Part shown: positions 37,401 to 45,107 of the stretch, in pieces
Numbering within the stretch: position 1 is the stretch's first letter
How the letters are laid out: every line of letters starts with the position of its first letter
From: Archangium violaceum
GTDB taxonomy: Bacteria > Myxococcota > Myxococcia > Myxococcales > Myxococcaceae
Length of the DNA: 64,000 nt
Direction of reading: 5' to 3'
Assembly: GCF_016859125.1 (NCBI RefSeq)
Contig: NZ_CP069338.1
Coordinates: 8,497,501 to 8,561,500 of the forward strand
Notes under the pieces: model-generated
The model's database searches: none
What the model was told of the DNA's origin: nothing
The model's input: the letters and a program-made list of their open reading frames with translations, nothing else
Program-made: the position numbers and the translations under genes

Positions 37401-40400
37401 CCGGTGCCGGTGGGGGTGCCCGGAGAGTTGTACGTGGGGGGGGAGGGCCTGGCACTCGGGTACCTGAACCGGCCGGAGCTCACGGCGGAGAAATTCGTCG
37501 CCCACCCGTTCAGCCAGGAGCCGGGGGCGAAGCTCTACAAGACGGGAGACGTGGCGAAGTACCTGCCGGACGGGAACCTCGAATACCTGGGCCGTCGGGA
37601 TGCGCAGGTGAAGGTGCGCGGTTTCCGCATCGAATTGGGGGAAGTCGAGGCGGCGCTGGCGAAGCACCCGGGCGTGGGCGAGGTCGTGGTCACGGCCCGG
37701 GACGAGGAGCTCGGAGGCAAGCGGCTGGTGGCCTACGTGGTGCCACGCCAGGAGGTGGCGGTGGGCGCGCTGAGGGCCTTCCTCAAGGAGTCGTTGCCCG
37801 AGCAGATGATCCCCTCGGCTTTCGTGTTGCTGGAGTCGCTGCCGCTCACGCCCAACGGGAAGGTGGACCGCGCGGCGCTGCCGGTACCGGAGGCGAGCGG
37901 TGAGGCTCGGGACACGTACGTCGCACCCCGGACGGAGTTGGAACAGGTGGTGGCGGACCTCTGGGCGGCCCTGCTGAAGCAGCCGCGAGTGGGGGCTCGG
38001 GACAACTTCTTCGAGCTCGGAGGTCACTCGCTGTTGGCGATGCAGGCCGTGTTGCGCCTGCGGGAGACGCTGCGGGTGGAGCTGCCGGTGCGAGTCTTCT
38101 TCGAGGCGCCGACCGTGGCGGAGCTGGCGGTCCGGCTCGAGGCCCTGCTCGGAGAGCGGCCGGTGTTCCAGGCTCCGCCGCTGGTTCCCATCCCGAGGGA
38201 AGGGGAGCTCCCCCTGTCCTTCGCGCAGCAGCGGCTGTGGTTCATGGACCGGTTGTCCCCGGACAGCCCGCTCTACAACATCTACATGGCGCTCCGGTTG
38301 GACGGCGCGCTCGACGTGACGGTGTTGGAGCACTGCTTCACCGAGCTGGTGCGCCGGCACGAATCCTTGAGGACGACGTTCCGGCAGGGGCGGGACGGTG
38401 CGGTCCAGGTCATCGCGCCTCCGACGGCGTTGCCGCTGACGACCGTGGACCTGCGCGCGGTGCCTGAAAGGACGCGCGAGGAAGAGCTCCGGATGTTGAT
38501 GGCCGAGGAGGCCCTCCGCCCCTTCGATCTGACCCGAGGGCCCCTGCTGCGGGTGACGCTGTTGCGTCTGGGCGAGGCGGAGCACGTGCTGGTGCTGGTG
38601 ATGCACCACATCGTGTCGGACGGCTGGTCGATGGGCGTGCTCGTCCGGGAGTTGAGGGCGCTCTACGAGGCCTTCCTGGCGGGCAAGAAGTCCCCGCTGG
38701 AGGCGCTGCCCATCCAATACGCGGACTACGCGAAGTGGCAGCGGGAGTGGCTCCCGGGTGCGGTGTTGAGCTCCCAGCTCGCATGGTGGCGCGGGCAGCT
38801 GGAGGGTGCACCGCCCGCGCTGGAGCTGCCGACGGACAGGCCGAGGCCCGCGGTGAAGACATACCGGGGCGCCGTGCAGCGCGTACACCTGCCCCTGAAG
38901 CTGGCGGAGGGACTGCGGAAGTTGAGCCAGCGGGAGGGTGTCACGCTCTTCATGACGTTGCTGGCGGGCTTCCATGCGCTGCTGCACCGCTACTCGGGAC
39001 AGGACGACATCTGCGTGGGCTCGCCCACGGCCGGCCGTGACTGCCGCCAGGTGGAGGGGCTGATCGGCTTCTTCGTCAACATGCTGGTGATGCGGGCGAG
39101 GGTGAGGGGAGAAGCGCCCTTCCGGGAGCTGCTGCGCCAGGTGAAGGAGACGGCGCTGGGGGCATACGCGCACCAGGAGGTGCCCTTCGAGAAGCTGGTG
39201 GAGGAGCTGAAGCCCGCGCGCGACACCCGCCGCACACCGCTGTTCCAGGTGCTGTTCGTCCTGCAGAACGCCCCGCTGGAGGACCTCACGCTGCCAGGGT
39301 TGAAGCTCCAGCCGCTGAGCGTGGAAGGCCACACGGCCAAGTACGAGCTGACGCTGTCGCTGAGGGAGACCGACACGGGCCTGGAGGGCGGTGTCGAGTT
39401 CAACACCGACCTCTTCGACGCGGAGACGGTGGCCCGGATGATGGGGCACTACGCGCGGCTGCTGGAGGGCGCCGTCGCTCGCCCGGAGCAGCCCGTGGCG
39501 GCGCTGCCCCTGCTGACGGATGAGGAGCAACGGCGGCTCTTGGTGGAGTGGAACCAGACCCGGACGGAGTACCCGCGGCAGGCCAGCATCCACACCCTGT
39601 TCGAGGAGCAGGTGATGTTCCGCCCCGAGGCGGTGGCCGCGGAGTACGAGGCTCGACGGCTCACGTACGCCGAGCTGAACCGCCGCGCCAACCAGGTGGC
39701 CAGGACCCTGCGGCGGCTGGGCGTGGGCGAGGGGACACGGGTGGGCTTGTGCTCGGGGCGCTCGCTGGAACTGGTGGTGGCGATGCTCGGCATCCTGAAG
39801 GCGGGCGGAGCCTACGTGCCGTTGGATCCGTCGTACCCCCAGGATCGGCTGGCTTTCATGCTGGAGGACACGGCGGTGCCGGTGGTGCTGGTGCAGCCGG
39901 AGCTGGCGTCGAAGCTGCCCCCGACGAAGGCGAAGGTGGTGGAGCTGTCGGAGGAGACCTTCGCGCACGAGCGGGGAGAGAACCTCGAGGAGCCGGTGGG
40001 ACCGGAGTCCCTGGCGTACGTGATGTACACGTCGGGCTCGACGGGCAGGCCCAAGGGCGTGTGCATCCCGCACCGGGGCGTCGTCCGGCTGGTGCGCGAC
40101 ACCCTCGCCCTCCAGGTGACGGCGGAGGACCGCTTCACCCAGATGTCCAACACCTCGTTCGACGCGTCGAACCTCGAGCTGTGGGGCGCGTTGCTGAACG
40201 GCGCGACCGTGGTGGGCGTACCGAAGGAGGTGGCCCTGTCACCGAAGGCCCTGACCAGCTTCCTGCGCGAGAAGCAGGTGAGCGTGGTGGTCTTGACGAC
40301 GGCGCTCTTCAATCAGGTGGCGGCGGAGTGCCCGGATGCGTTCCGGACCGTGAAGCACGTGCTGTTCGGAGGCGAGGCGGCGGACCCGAAGTGGGTGGGC

Positions 40401-41426
40401 GAGGTGCTGCGGTGGAGCGGTGGCGTGAAGTTGCTGAACCTGTACGGGCCCACCGAGAACACGACGAACACGACCTGGTACGAGGTGAAGGAGGTACCCG
40501 AGGGCGCGACGTCGGTGCCCATCGGCAGGCCGGTGTCCAACACGGAGGTGTACGTGCTGGACGAGCGGATGCAACCGATGCCCGTGGGCCTGACCGGGGA
40601 GCTGTACGTGGGGGGAGACGGCCTGGCGCTCGGGTATCTGAACCGGCCGGAGCTCACGGCGGAGAAGTTCGTCGCCCACCCGTTCAGCACGGAGCCCGCG
40701 GCCCGGCTGTACCGGACGGGTGACCTGGTGAAGTACCTGCCGGATGGGAACCTCGAGTTCCTGGGTCGGCGGGACGACCAGGTGAAGGTGCGCGGCTTCC
40801 GCATCGAGCTGGGTGAAATCGAGGTGGCGCTGGCGAAGCACCCGGGCGTGCGTGAGGCGGTGGTCTCGGTGAGGGACGACGGCCCCAGCGGCAGGTGGCT
40901 GGTGGCCTACGTGGTGCCACGCAAGGGCGAGGTGGAGACAGCGGCGCTGCGCTCCTTCCTCAAGGAGTCCCTGCCCGAGCACCTGGTGCCGTCGGCCATC
41001 GTGACGCTGAAGACCCTGCCGCTCACGCCCAACGGGAAGGTGGACCGCAAGGCCCTGCCCGCACCGGACATGCAGCGGACGGGGAGGGACTACGTCGCTC
41101 CGGAGTCCGGCCTCGAGCAGTCGCTCGCGGCCATCTGGGCCGAGGTGCTCCGGCTGGAGCGCGTGGGAGCGGGAGACAACTTCTTCGACCTGGGAGGCAA
41201 CTCGCTGCTGCTGCAGGCGGTGCACGTGAAGGTGGAGGCTCTGATGGGCCGCGAGGTGCCCATGGTCGAGCTGTTCCAGTTCTCCACGGTCCGCGCGCTG
41301 GCCGCGCACCTGTCGGGGGCCCCTGGCCCGGTGAGCGTCGGGGACTCCTCCGCCACGGGAGGCAACCGGCGTGAGGGCATGCGCCGGCTCGCACAGCACC
41401 GGCGTGGACGTCCGGGTTCGAACTGA
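25440..41426 (+). CDS. Non-ribosomal peptide synthetase, C-A-PCP x5, no TE
   Basis: A 5,328-residue synthetase translated from an ATG overlapping the previous stop, with AAGGAG 8 nt before it. Five C-A-PCP modules carry phosphopantetheine serines at about 1023, 2081, 3139, 4197 and 5255. C-domain motifs are HHIVSD, HHIIGDG, HHIACD, HHIVSDG and HHIVSDG, all with the catalytic His. Pocket residues as I read them: DVQYIAQVAK (modules 1 and 3), DAFFLGGTFK (module 2), DALFVGGTFK (module 4), DALVLGLTNK (module 5). The last three look like aliphatic pockets; all five are predictions only. There is no epimerase, and it ends with a PCP plus a short tail, so the chain should pass to the PKS encoded 12 bp downstream. 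Confidence 0.92.
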   Translation: MRKPVRRPPPMVPVSRDAPLPLSFAQQRLWFIDQLAPGGHTYNVPFFVRLKGSLDVAALQKSFTGLLRRHESLRTTFTLVNGQPVQRIAPEHGFVLPVESLGGVAEGEREEVLRRLAEEEARRAFDLEKGPVIRARLLRVTADDHVLLLSKHHIVSDMWSLTQLERDLSALYQAYVRGEEPALPALPVQYADYAMWQREWLKGEVLEAHLGWWKQQLAGAPPVLELPTDRPRPPVQSARGAARRVMLSPALSGAVKELSSKAAVTQFMTLLAGFHALLARYSGQADIVVGSPISGRNRREVEGLIGFFTNTLALRVDGSGDMSFRELLGQVRESCLGAYAHQELPFEQLVDALQPARDLSRSPLFQVFFVHQGSVPCAALELPGVSASELVVESGVSRFDLMLSVRETPEGWLCIWEYNTDLYEEATVERMAAHYVRLLEGAVAHPEQKLSALPLMSEEERRRVVVEFNDTGVLYAPARGVHELFEAWADRRPEAVAVSFGEERLTYGELNRKANRLAHHLRTWGVGPDVPVGLCVKRSLELAVGVLGILKAGGAYVPLDPAYPAERLALMLNASRAPVLLTQKMLEDSLPASEAKRLYLEADESTWAGCSEANPESVSGPEALAYVIYTSGSTGVPKGVAMHHRPLLNLMRWQVERSGAKRTLQFSALSFDVSFQELFSTWGAGGELVLIAEEMRLEARALLEKMESSGVERLYLPFVALQNLAEVADREGLAPSRLREVITAGEQLRVTPALRGWLGRMKGCVLENQYGPTETHVATAYRMEGEPEKWPELPSIGKPIANTSVHLLDGNGEPVPVGVPGELYIGGVAVARGYLHRPELTQEKFVPDVFGVRGERLYRTGDYARYLADGNIEFLGRRDAQVKVRGFRIELAEVEAALARHPSVKDVAVVAREVGAGGKQLVAYVVGKEGQAPGAGELKSFLKERLPEYMVPSAFVRLESFPLTPSGKVDRKSLPAPEMEATGTQYVAPRTVMEEVVAGVWAPLLSLGRVGAHDNFFELGGHSLLATQVASRLREVLQLDVPVRLLFESATVAELAQRLESAVGGGRGTRPPPLVPMPSDGELPLSFAQQRLWFIEQFAPGGFAYNLPFVTRLKGKLEVAALERSLTELMRRHEALRTTFAQVDGKPVQRVAAESALALPVESLEALPEGERARELQRRVEEEFRRAFDLEMGPLVRALLLRVTVEEHVLVLVMHHIIGDGWSLGVLVRELAELYEAFSSGAEPALAALPVQYADYALWQREWLKGEVLEAQLSWWKGRLAGAPTALELPTDRPRPAVQSFRGATLAVRLPAELSGVIRELNRREGVTPFMTFLAAYQALLARYSGQRDIVVGSPIAGRTQREMEGLIGFFVNTLALRVDATGEVGFRTLLRRVREACLGAYAHQDMPFEQLVNALHPVRDLSRPALFQVMFALQEPSPTLSLTGVSSEEVTFEAGLAKFELTLFVREGAEGWESQWEYNTDLFDEGTVARMAAHYVRLLESALASPERRIDELPLLTEEERRQLLVEWNQTRTEYPREASVHALFEEQVEHRPAAVAVEYEGKRLTYAELNGRANQVARALRRLGVTVGTRVGLCAGRSVELVVATLGILKAGGAYVPLDPTYPAERLSFMVEDTAVPVVLAQPELVSKLPPVSAKVVELTEASFASESGEDLGQRVAPEALAYVMYTSGSTGRPKGVCIPHRGIVRTVRNTNYVRFTERDRVTQMSNTAFDASTFELWGALLNGATLLGVPREVALSPKALAAFLREQQASVVFVTTALFNQVAAECPDAFRTAKYVLFGGEAADPRWVKEVLEKGAPEHLVNGYGPTEVTTFTCCYGMREPGQVGQVVPIGRPVSNTDVYVLDERMQPVPLGVVGELYAGGDGLALGYLDRPELTAEKFVAHPFSAEPEARLYRTGDLVRYRPDGSLEYLGRRDAQVKVRGFRIELGEVEAALAKHPGVGEVVVTAREDGPGGKRLVAYVVPREGQEVGAGALRALLKQTLPEHMVPSAFVVLEALPLTPNGKVDRKALPAPEAEGTAREGYVAPRTELELVVADIWAPLLKQRVGALDNFFELGGHSLLAAQVATRLREVLQRELPLRVLFEAPTVAELAARLESMPGGHQGRQLSPLVPVPREGGLPLSFAQQRLWFIEQLEPGGFTYNVPYAVRLKGRLDVSALERSLREIVRRHESLRTTFVQVDGRPVQRIAPEQVLTLPVESLEGLPSDAVRLRVEQEARRPFDLETGPVVRVVLLRAAADEHVLVLVMHHIACDVWSLDLMLRELETLYRALSSGEEPALPPLPVQYADYATWQREWLKGEVLEAQLSWWKQQLAEAPPVLELSTDRPRPAVQTFRGAYLSMPLPAALSEAVKKLSHEEGVTRFMAFLAAYQALLARYSGQTDIVVGSPISGRNRREVEGLIGFFLNTLALRVDASGDVGFRELLRRVRESCLGAYAHQDLPFEQLVDALQPMRDLSRSPLFQVMFVYQTALTVMALPGVSVDEFAFQPGMAKFDLTLFVRETPNGLVSVWEYNTDLYEEATVGRMAAHYVRLLEGAVAHPEQKLSALPLMSEEERRRVVVEFNDTGVLYAPARGVHELFEAWADRRPEAVAVSFGEERLTYGELNRKANRLAHHLRTWGVGPDVPVGLCVKRSLELAVGVLGILKAGGAYVPLDPAYPAERLALMLNASRAPVLLTQKMLEDSLPASEAKRLYLEADESAWAGCSEANPQPLAGPEALAYVIYTSGSTGVPKGVAMHHRPLLNLMRWQVERSGAKKTLQFSALSFDVSFQELFSTWGAGGELVLIAEEMRLEARALLEKMESSGVERLYLPFVALQNLAEVADREGLAPSRLREVITAGEQLRVTPALRGWLGRMKGCVLENQYGPTETHVATAYRMEGEPEKWPELPSIGKPIANTSVHLLDGNGEPVPVGVPGELYIGGVAVARGYLHRPELTQEKFVPDVFGVRGERLYRTGDYARYLADGNIEFLGRRDAQVKVRGFRIELAEVEAALAKHPSVKDVAVVAREVGAGGKQLVAYVVGKEGQAPGAGELKSFLKERLPEYMVPRFFVSLESFPLTPSGKVDRRALPAPDVEGMEREGFVAPRTEMEQRVADLWAPLLGQGRVGAHDNFFELGGHSLLAMQVTSRLREELRVELPVRVLFEAPTVAELAHRLESMPGGKQVSRPPPLVPVPRDGALPLSFAQQRLWFLDRFDPRSSLYNLALVLRLEGALDVGALERSFRALVHRHEALRTTFQQGEQGVFQVISSSVELPLAVVDLRELPEGNREEEARRLFNEEVLRPFDLKMGPLLRVTLLRLGEAEHVLVLAMHHIVSDGWSMGVLARELKALYEAFLAGKESPLEALPIQYADYAKWQREWLGGEVLSSRLSWWRQQLEGAPPTLELPTDRPRPPVLRYRGALHYLTLPMALAEGLRKLSQREGVTLFMTLLAGFHALLHRYSGQDDICVGSPIAGRNHAEVEGLIGFFVNVLVMRARVKGEAPFRELLHQVKETALGAYAHQEVPFEKLVEELKPARDTRRTPLFQVAFALQNTPSPELALPGIVSRSLSLAGQTSRFDLTLSLRETAAGLEGVVEYSTDLFEASTIDRMFGHLRTLLEGVVADPGRRVGELPLLTEEERRRVLVEWNQTRTEYPREASVHALFEEQVTLRPGAVAVEYEARRLTYSELNHRANQVARHLRRLGVTVGTPVGLCSARSLEMVVATLGILKAGGAYVPLDVSYPAERLAFMLEDTAVPVVLVPPELTSKLPPTKAKVVELSEETFAHERGENLEEPVGPESLAYVMYTSGSTGRPKGVCIPHRAIVRLVRNTRYLQVTEEDRFTLMSNTSFDAATLELWGALLNGAALVGVPREVVLSPRALAAFLREQRASHMFVTTALFNQVAAESPDAFRTMKYVVFGGESADPRWAREVLEKGAPEHLLNGYGPTENTTFSTTYEVREVPGDATSVSIGKPISNSEAYVLDAWMQPVPVGVPGELYVGGEGLALGYLNRPELTAEKFVAHPFSQEPGAKLYKTGDVAKYLPDGNLEYLGRRDAQVKVRGFRIELGEVEAALAKHPGVGEVVVTARDEELGGKRLVAYVVPRQEVAVGALRAFLKESLPEQMIPSAFVLLESLPLTPNGKVDRAALPVPEASGEARDTYVAPRTELEQVVADLWAALLKQPRVGARDNFFELGGHSLLAMQAVLRLRETLRVELPVRVFFEAPTVAELAVRLEALLGERPVFQAPPLVPIPREGELPLSFAQQRLWFMDRLSPDSPLYNIYMALRLDGALDVTVLEHCFTELVRRHESLRTTFRQGRDGAVQVIAPPTALPLTTVDLRAVPERTREEELRMLMAEEALRPFDLTRGPLLRVTLLRLGEAEHVLVLVMHHIVSDGWSMGVLVRELRALYEAFLAGKKSPLEALPIQYADYAKWQREWLPGAVLSSQLAWWRGQLEGAPPALELPTDRPRPAVKTYRGAVQRVHLPLKLAEGLRKLSQREGVTLFMTLLAGFHALLHRYSGQDDICVGSPTAGRDCRQVEGLIGFFVNMLVMRARVRGEAPFRELLRQVKETALGAYAHQEVPFEKLVEELKPARDTRRTPLFQVLFVLQNAPLEDLTLPGLKLQPLSVEGHTAKYELTLSLRETDTGLEGGVEFNTDLFDAETVARMMGHYARLLEGAVARPEQPVAALPLLTDEEQRRLLVEWNQTRTEYPRQASIHTLFEEQVMFRPEAVAAEYEARRLTYAELNRRANQVARTLRRLGVGEGTRVGLCSGRSLELVVAMLGILKAGGAYVPLDPSYPQDRLAFMLEDTAVPVVLVQPELASKLPPTKAKVVELSEETFAHERGENLEEPVGPESLAYVMYTSGSTGRPKGVCIPHRGVVRLVRDTLALQVTAEDRFTQMSNTSFDASNLELWGALLNGATVVGVPKEVALSPKALTSFLREKQVSVVVLTTALFNQVAAECPDAFRTVKHVLFGGEAADPKWVGEVLRWSGGVKLLNLYGPTENTTNTTWYEVKEVPEGATSVPIGRPVSNTEVYVLDERMQPMPVGLTGELYVGGDGLALGYLNRPELTAEKFVAHPFSTEPAARLYRTGDLVKYLPDGNLEFLGRRDDQVKVRGFRIELGEIEVALAKHPGVREAVVSVRDDGPSGRWLVAYVVPRKGEVETAALRSFLKESLPEHLVPSAIVTLKTLPLTPNGKVDRKALPAPDMQRTGRDYVAPESGLEQSLAAIWAEVLRLERVGAGDNFFDLGGNSLLLQAVHVKVEALMGREVPMVELFQFSTVRALAAHLSGAPGPVSVGDSSATGGNRREGMRRLAQHRRGRPGSN
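26712..28204 (+). repeat. Recurrent adenylation cassette, copy 3 (NRPS 2, module 1)
   Basis: Markers: KMLEDSLPAS and NPESVSG as in copy 1, but followed by GKEGQAPGAG as in copies 2 and 4, so it is a mosaic of the two lineages. Confidence 0.85.
33057..34549 (+). repeat. Recurrent adenylation cassette, copy 4 (NRPS 2, module 3)
   Basis: Markers: KMLEDSLPAS like copies 1 and 3, NPQPLAG like copy 2. This mixed pattern cannot be explained by one duplication followed only by point mutation. Confidence 0.85.
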
Positions 41427-41438
41427 GGAGCAACGAAC

Positions 41439-44400
41439 ATGGCTGACCAGCACGACACCGCGTCGCAGGACCCGTCCATGGAGATGGCACTCGCCATCGT
41501 GGGCCTCTCCGTGCGCGTTCCCGGCGCGCGAGATGCCCGCCAGTTCTGGAGCAACCTCGCGACGGGTGTGGAGTCGATCTCCTTCCTACCCGCGCCCGAG
41601 GGACAGGTGGCCGCGGCGGGTGTACTCGAGGACGCCGAGTGCTTCGATGCCGCCTTCTTCGGCTACGCACCAAGTGAGGCCGAGCAGATGGATCCGCAGC
41701 ACCGGCTGTTCCTCGAGTGCGCCTGGTCCGCGCTCGAGTCGGCCGGGTACGCGCCTCGGGGCAGGCCGATGCGCGCGGGCGTCTACGCGGGAGCCTCCTT
41801 CAGTACCTACCTGCTCTCGAGCGTGCTGCCAGACGCGCAGCGGAGCGGGAGGACCCTGGCCGATAGCCTCTTCGGGTGCAGCGGGAACTTCCTCTCGACA
41901 CGGGTTGCATACGAGCTGGATCTCACCGGGCCCAGCCTGACCGTGCAGACCGCCTGCTCGACCTCGCTGGTCGCGGTCCACCTCGCGTGCCAGGCGCTAC
42001 TCTCCCGGGAGTGCGATCTCGCGCTCGCGGGAGGCGTGTCGGTCCGCGTTCCCCAGTTGCGTGCGTACTCCTACCAGGAGGGCGGCATCCTCTCGCCTGA
42101 CGGGCATTGCCGCCCCTTCGACGTCCGGGCCGCTGGCACCGTGGGGGGCAACGGCGTCGGAGTGGTTGTCATCAAGCGGCTCTCCGATGCGATCGCCGAC
42201 CGCGATCCCATTCGCGCGGTCATCCTCGGCACCGCCATCAACAACGACGGAAGCTCCAAGACCGGATTCTCCGCTCCCTCGGTGGCGGGGCAGGCCGCTG
42301 TCATCTCCGAGGCGCAGTCCGTGGCGGGGATCGAGCCGCACTCCATTTCGTACATCGAGGCGCACGGGACCGGCACACCGCTTGGAGATCCGCTCGAGGT
42401 CGCCGCGCTCAAGCAGGTGTTCAGCGGGGGCGCACCGGGCTCATGTGGACTCGGTTCGGTGAAGAGCAACATCGGGCACCTGGATGCCGCGGCCGGAGTC
42501 ACCGGGCTCATCAAGGCGGTGCTCGCGCTCGAGAACCGGACGCTGCCTCCGACGCTGCACTTCAGCTCGCCCAATCCCCGGCTCGGGCTGGAGGGCAGCC
42601 CGTTCTACGTGGTGGCCAGGCCGACGCCATGGACGGGGCCAACGCCGCGGTGCGCGGGAGTGAGCTCGTTTGGAATTGGCGGGACCAATGCCCATGCCGT
42701 GCTGCGGGAGGCCCCGGCCGTGCCGAGCGACCCGCCCCGGCGCGACGAGGAGTTGCTGCTGCTGTCGGCGAAGTCGGAGGCCGCACTGGAGCGGATGAGC
42801 GCCGAGTTGGGCGAGCACCTGGCCCAGGGCGGAGCGCGGTTGGCGGATGTGGCCCACACGCTGCAGACCGGGCGCGCCCGCTTTTCCTGGAGGCGCTTCG
42901 TCGTGGGGGGACGTCCCGAGGAGGCCGCGGCCCTGCTTGGGGGTAGAGAGCCGGAGCGGGTGCGCACCCTGGTCGACGAGGTGGAGCAGCGGGGCGCTGT
43001 GTTCCTGTTTCCCGGAGGAGGCTCGCAGCGGGTGAACATGGGCACGGACTTCCTGCGCGAGCCGGCCTTCCGGGAGGCGCTCGACAGGTGCGCGGAGTTG
43101 ATGCGCGGTCCGCTCGGGGGAGACCTCCGGGAGGTGATGTTCGCGGGGCCCGAGCGCTTCGACGCCGCGAGCCGGGAGCTGGAAAGGCCCCTGTGGGTGC
43201 AGAGCACGCTCTTCGCGTGTAACTGGGCGATGGCGCAACTGTGGCTGTCCTGGGGAGTGCAGCCGGAGGTGGTGCTCGGCCACTCGCTGGGAGAGTACGC
43301 AGCGGCGTGCCTGGCGGGCGTCTTCACCCTGGAGGAGGCCTGCTCGCTGATGGTGGTGCGCGCCCGGATGGCGGAGCAGATGCCGCCGGGGGCGATGGTG
43401 TCGGTGCTCGCGCCGCTGGACGAGGTTCAGCCGTTGTTGGGCACGGCGTTGTCCGTCGCCGCGCTCAACGGGCCCGCGACGTGTGTCCTCTCGGGGCCGC
43501 CGGAGGCCGTGGAGTCCCTCGAGCGGACACTCGAGGAGAGAGGGGTGCAATTCAAGCGGGTGCGCTACGGGAGGGCGGCGCACTCGGCGATGCTCGAGCC
43601 GTACCTCGCGGACTTCGCGAAGGTGGTGGAGCGGGTGAAGCTGCGGCCACCGAAGCTGCCGGTGGTGTCGAGCGCCACCGGCCGTTGGTTGAGCGAGCGG
43701 GAGGCAACGGACCCCGCGTACTGGGTGCGCCACCTGCGCGACACCGTGAGGTTCTCCGAGGCGCTGGAGACGCTGCTCACCTCCGGAGAGAGGGCGTTGA
43801 TAGAGGTGGGGCCGGGCTCCACGCTGGGCTCGCTGGTGCGGCAGCACCCGGCGCGTACGTCACAACCGGTGCTCGCCACGCTTCCGGGTGGAGCCACCGC
43901 GCGGAGCAGCCCGCTGGCGCCGCTCGGTGAGGCGTGGCTCGCCGGGGTTGCCATCGACTGGGAGCGCTTCCGGGCGGGGGAGCGTCGCCGTCGGGTTCCC
44001 CTGCCGACCTACAGCTTCGACCGTGAGCGGTACTGGCTCGAGCCCGAGGCCTCTACTTCCGTGGACACCGCCTCTCGCGAGGAGCGGCGCTCCACACCCC
44101 GGCCTTCCGTGTCCGTGACGCAGAGGAGTGCTCGCAAGGGTGGCCCTCCGGCGCCAGCGCGCAACGCCACCGAGCAGGCGCTGGTCGAGTGCTTCTGGGA
44201 GCTGTTCCGCATCGAGGGGATTGGCATCCACGATGACTTCTTCGCGCTCGGGGGCGACTCGCTCATGGGGCTTCGCCTGACGGGGCTGATCGGCCAGCGC
44301 CTTGGTGTCCGGCTGCCGCTGAAGACCCTGGTGGAGGCGCCGACGATCGCCGCGCTGGCGGAGAAGCTCGGCGGCACCCGCGAAACGGCTGCGCCGGTTC

Positions 44401-45107
44401 GTGCGAGCTGCCTCGTGCAGCTCCATGAGGGGTTGCACGGGCCGGCGCTCTTCTTCCTCCACGCGATGGCGGGACAGACGTTCTTCTACCGGCAGCTGGC
44501 GCGGCTCGCCGCGTCCTCTCGGCCCTCCTACGGGATCGAGCCGCCGGGTCTGGAGGAGGGGAGGCAGGCACCCACCACCGTCGAGGACATGGCGTCGTAT
44601 TACATCGAAGCCGTGCGTGCGGTGCAGCCCACGGGCCCGTACCTGTTGGTGGGCGCGTCCTTCGGAGGGCTGCTCGCGTACGAGATGGGCCGCCGCCTGT
44701 CCGCGGAGGGACATGCGGTGCCGGTGTGCGCGTTGCTCGACTCGCCCGGCCCGGGGCGCCTCCCTCCGCCACCCAGGGACGAGGCGGAGCTGCTCGAGTT
44801 CGCGCGGGCGGGCATGCAGCCCGGGGCGCCCGAGCAGGAGCGCCAGTTGTTCCGGATGTGGAAGACCCATATCGAGGCCATGTACCGGTACACGGCCCCA
44901 CGCTGGGAAACGGGCGAGCTGCAGTTCTTCCGCGCCGCCGAGCTTCAGCCGCGAATGCCGGACCACCTGGAGCTGCCCTGGCTCGACCGCTGCTCGGCGG
45001 TGCGGGTCGAGGTCGTCTCCGGGAACCACACGAGCATGATGCTCTCGCCGCACGTGGAGGGACTGGCGGCGCGGCTCAGGGCCTGCCTGGAGCGAGCCCA
45101 TGTCTGA
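41439..45107 (+). CDS. Type I polyketide synthase module KS-AT-ACP-TE
   Basis: A 1,222-residue protein. The ketosynthase (about 17-440) has TACSTSL with Cys173, EAHGTGT and KSNIGH. The acyltransferase (about 520-830) has GHSLGEYAA with Ser616; its specificity region reads AAHS, which is not diagnostic for malonyl or methylmalonyl. The ACP has GGDSLMG with Ser941. The thioesterase (about 990-1215) has VGASFGG with Ser1074, LLDSPG and SGNHTSM. There is no ketoreductase or dehydratase, so one unreduced ketide would be added to the peptide and then released. A GAGGAG ribosome-binding site precedes the ATG. The protein should take the chain from the five-module NRPS. Confidence 0.92.
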   Translation: MADQHDTASQDPSMEMALAIVGLSVRVPGARDARQFWSNLATGVESISFLPAPEGQVAAAGVLEDAECFDAAFFGYAPSEAEQMDPQHRLFLECAWSALESAGYAPRGRPMRAGVYAGASFSTYLLSSVLPDAQRSGRTLADSLFGCSGNFLSTRVAYELDLTGPSLTVQTACSTSLVAVHLACQALLSRECDLALAGGVSVRVPQLRAYSYQEGGILSPDGHCRPFDVRAAGTVGGNGVGVVVIKRLSDAIADRDPIRAVILGTAINNDGSSKTGFSAPSVAGQAAVISEAQSVAGIEPHSISYIEAHGTGTPLGDPLEVAALKQVFSGGAPGSCGLGSVKSNIGHLDAAAGVTGLIKAVLALENRTLPPTLHFSSPNPRLGLEGSPFYVVARPTPWTGPTPRCAGVSSFGIGGTNAHAVLREAPAVPSDPPRRDEELLLLSAKSEAALERMSAELGEHLAQGGARLADVAHTLQTGRARFSWRRFVVGGRPEEAAALLGGREPERVRTLVDEVEQRGAVFLFPGGGSQRVNMGTDFLREPAFREALDRCAELMRGPLGGDLREVMFAGPERFDAASRELERPLWVQSTLFACNWAMAQLWLSWGVQPEVVLGHSLGEYAAACLAGVFTLEEACSLMVVRARMAEQMPPGAMVSVLAPLDEVQPLLGTALSVAALNGPATCVLSGPPEAVESLERTLEERGVQFKRVRYGRAAHSAMLEPYLADFAKVVERVKLRPPKLPVVSSATGRWLSEREATDPAYWVRHLRDTVRFSEALETLLTSGERALIEVGPGSTLGSLVRQHPARTSQPVLATLPGGATARSSPLAPLGEAWLAGVAIDWERFRAGERRRRVPLPTYSFDRERYWLEPEASTSVDTASREERRSTPRPSVSVTQRSARKGGPPAPARNATEQALVECFWELFRIEGIGIHDDFFALGGDSLMGLRLTGLIGQRLGVRLPLKTLVEAPTIAALAEKLGGTRETAAPVRASCLVQLHEGLHGPALFFLHAMAGQTFFYRQLARLAASSRPSYGIEPPGLEEGRQAPTTVEDMASYYIEAVRAVQPTGPYLLVGASFGGLLAYEMGRRLSAEGHAVPVCALLDSPGPGRLPPPPRDEAELLEFARAGMQPGAPEQERQLFRMWKTHIEAMYRYTAPRWETGELQFFRAAELQPRMPDHLELPWLDRCSAVRVEVVSGNHTSMMLSPHVEGLAARLRACLERAHV

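Noticed and set aside
33552-40073. Very long open frame on the minus strand (over 2,100 codons) opposite the second NRPS
   Set aside because: It is the antisense of the NRPS. High G+C at the third codon position keeps opposite frames open; the translation is low-complexity Arg/His/Leu/Gln without domains. The same applies to the long antisense frame at 20338-24111.
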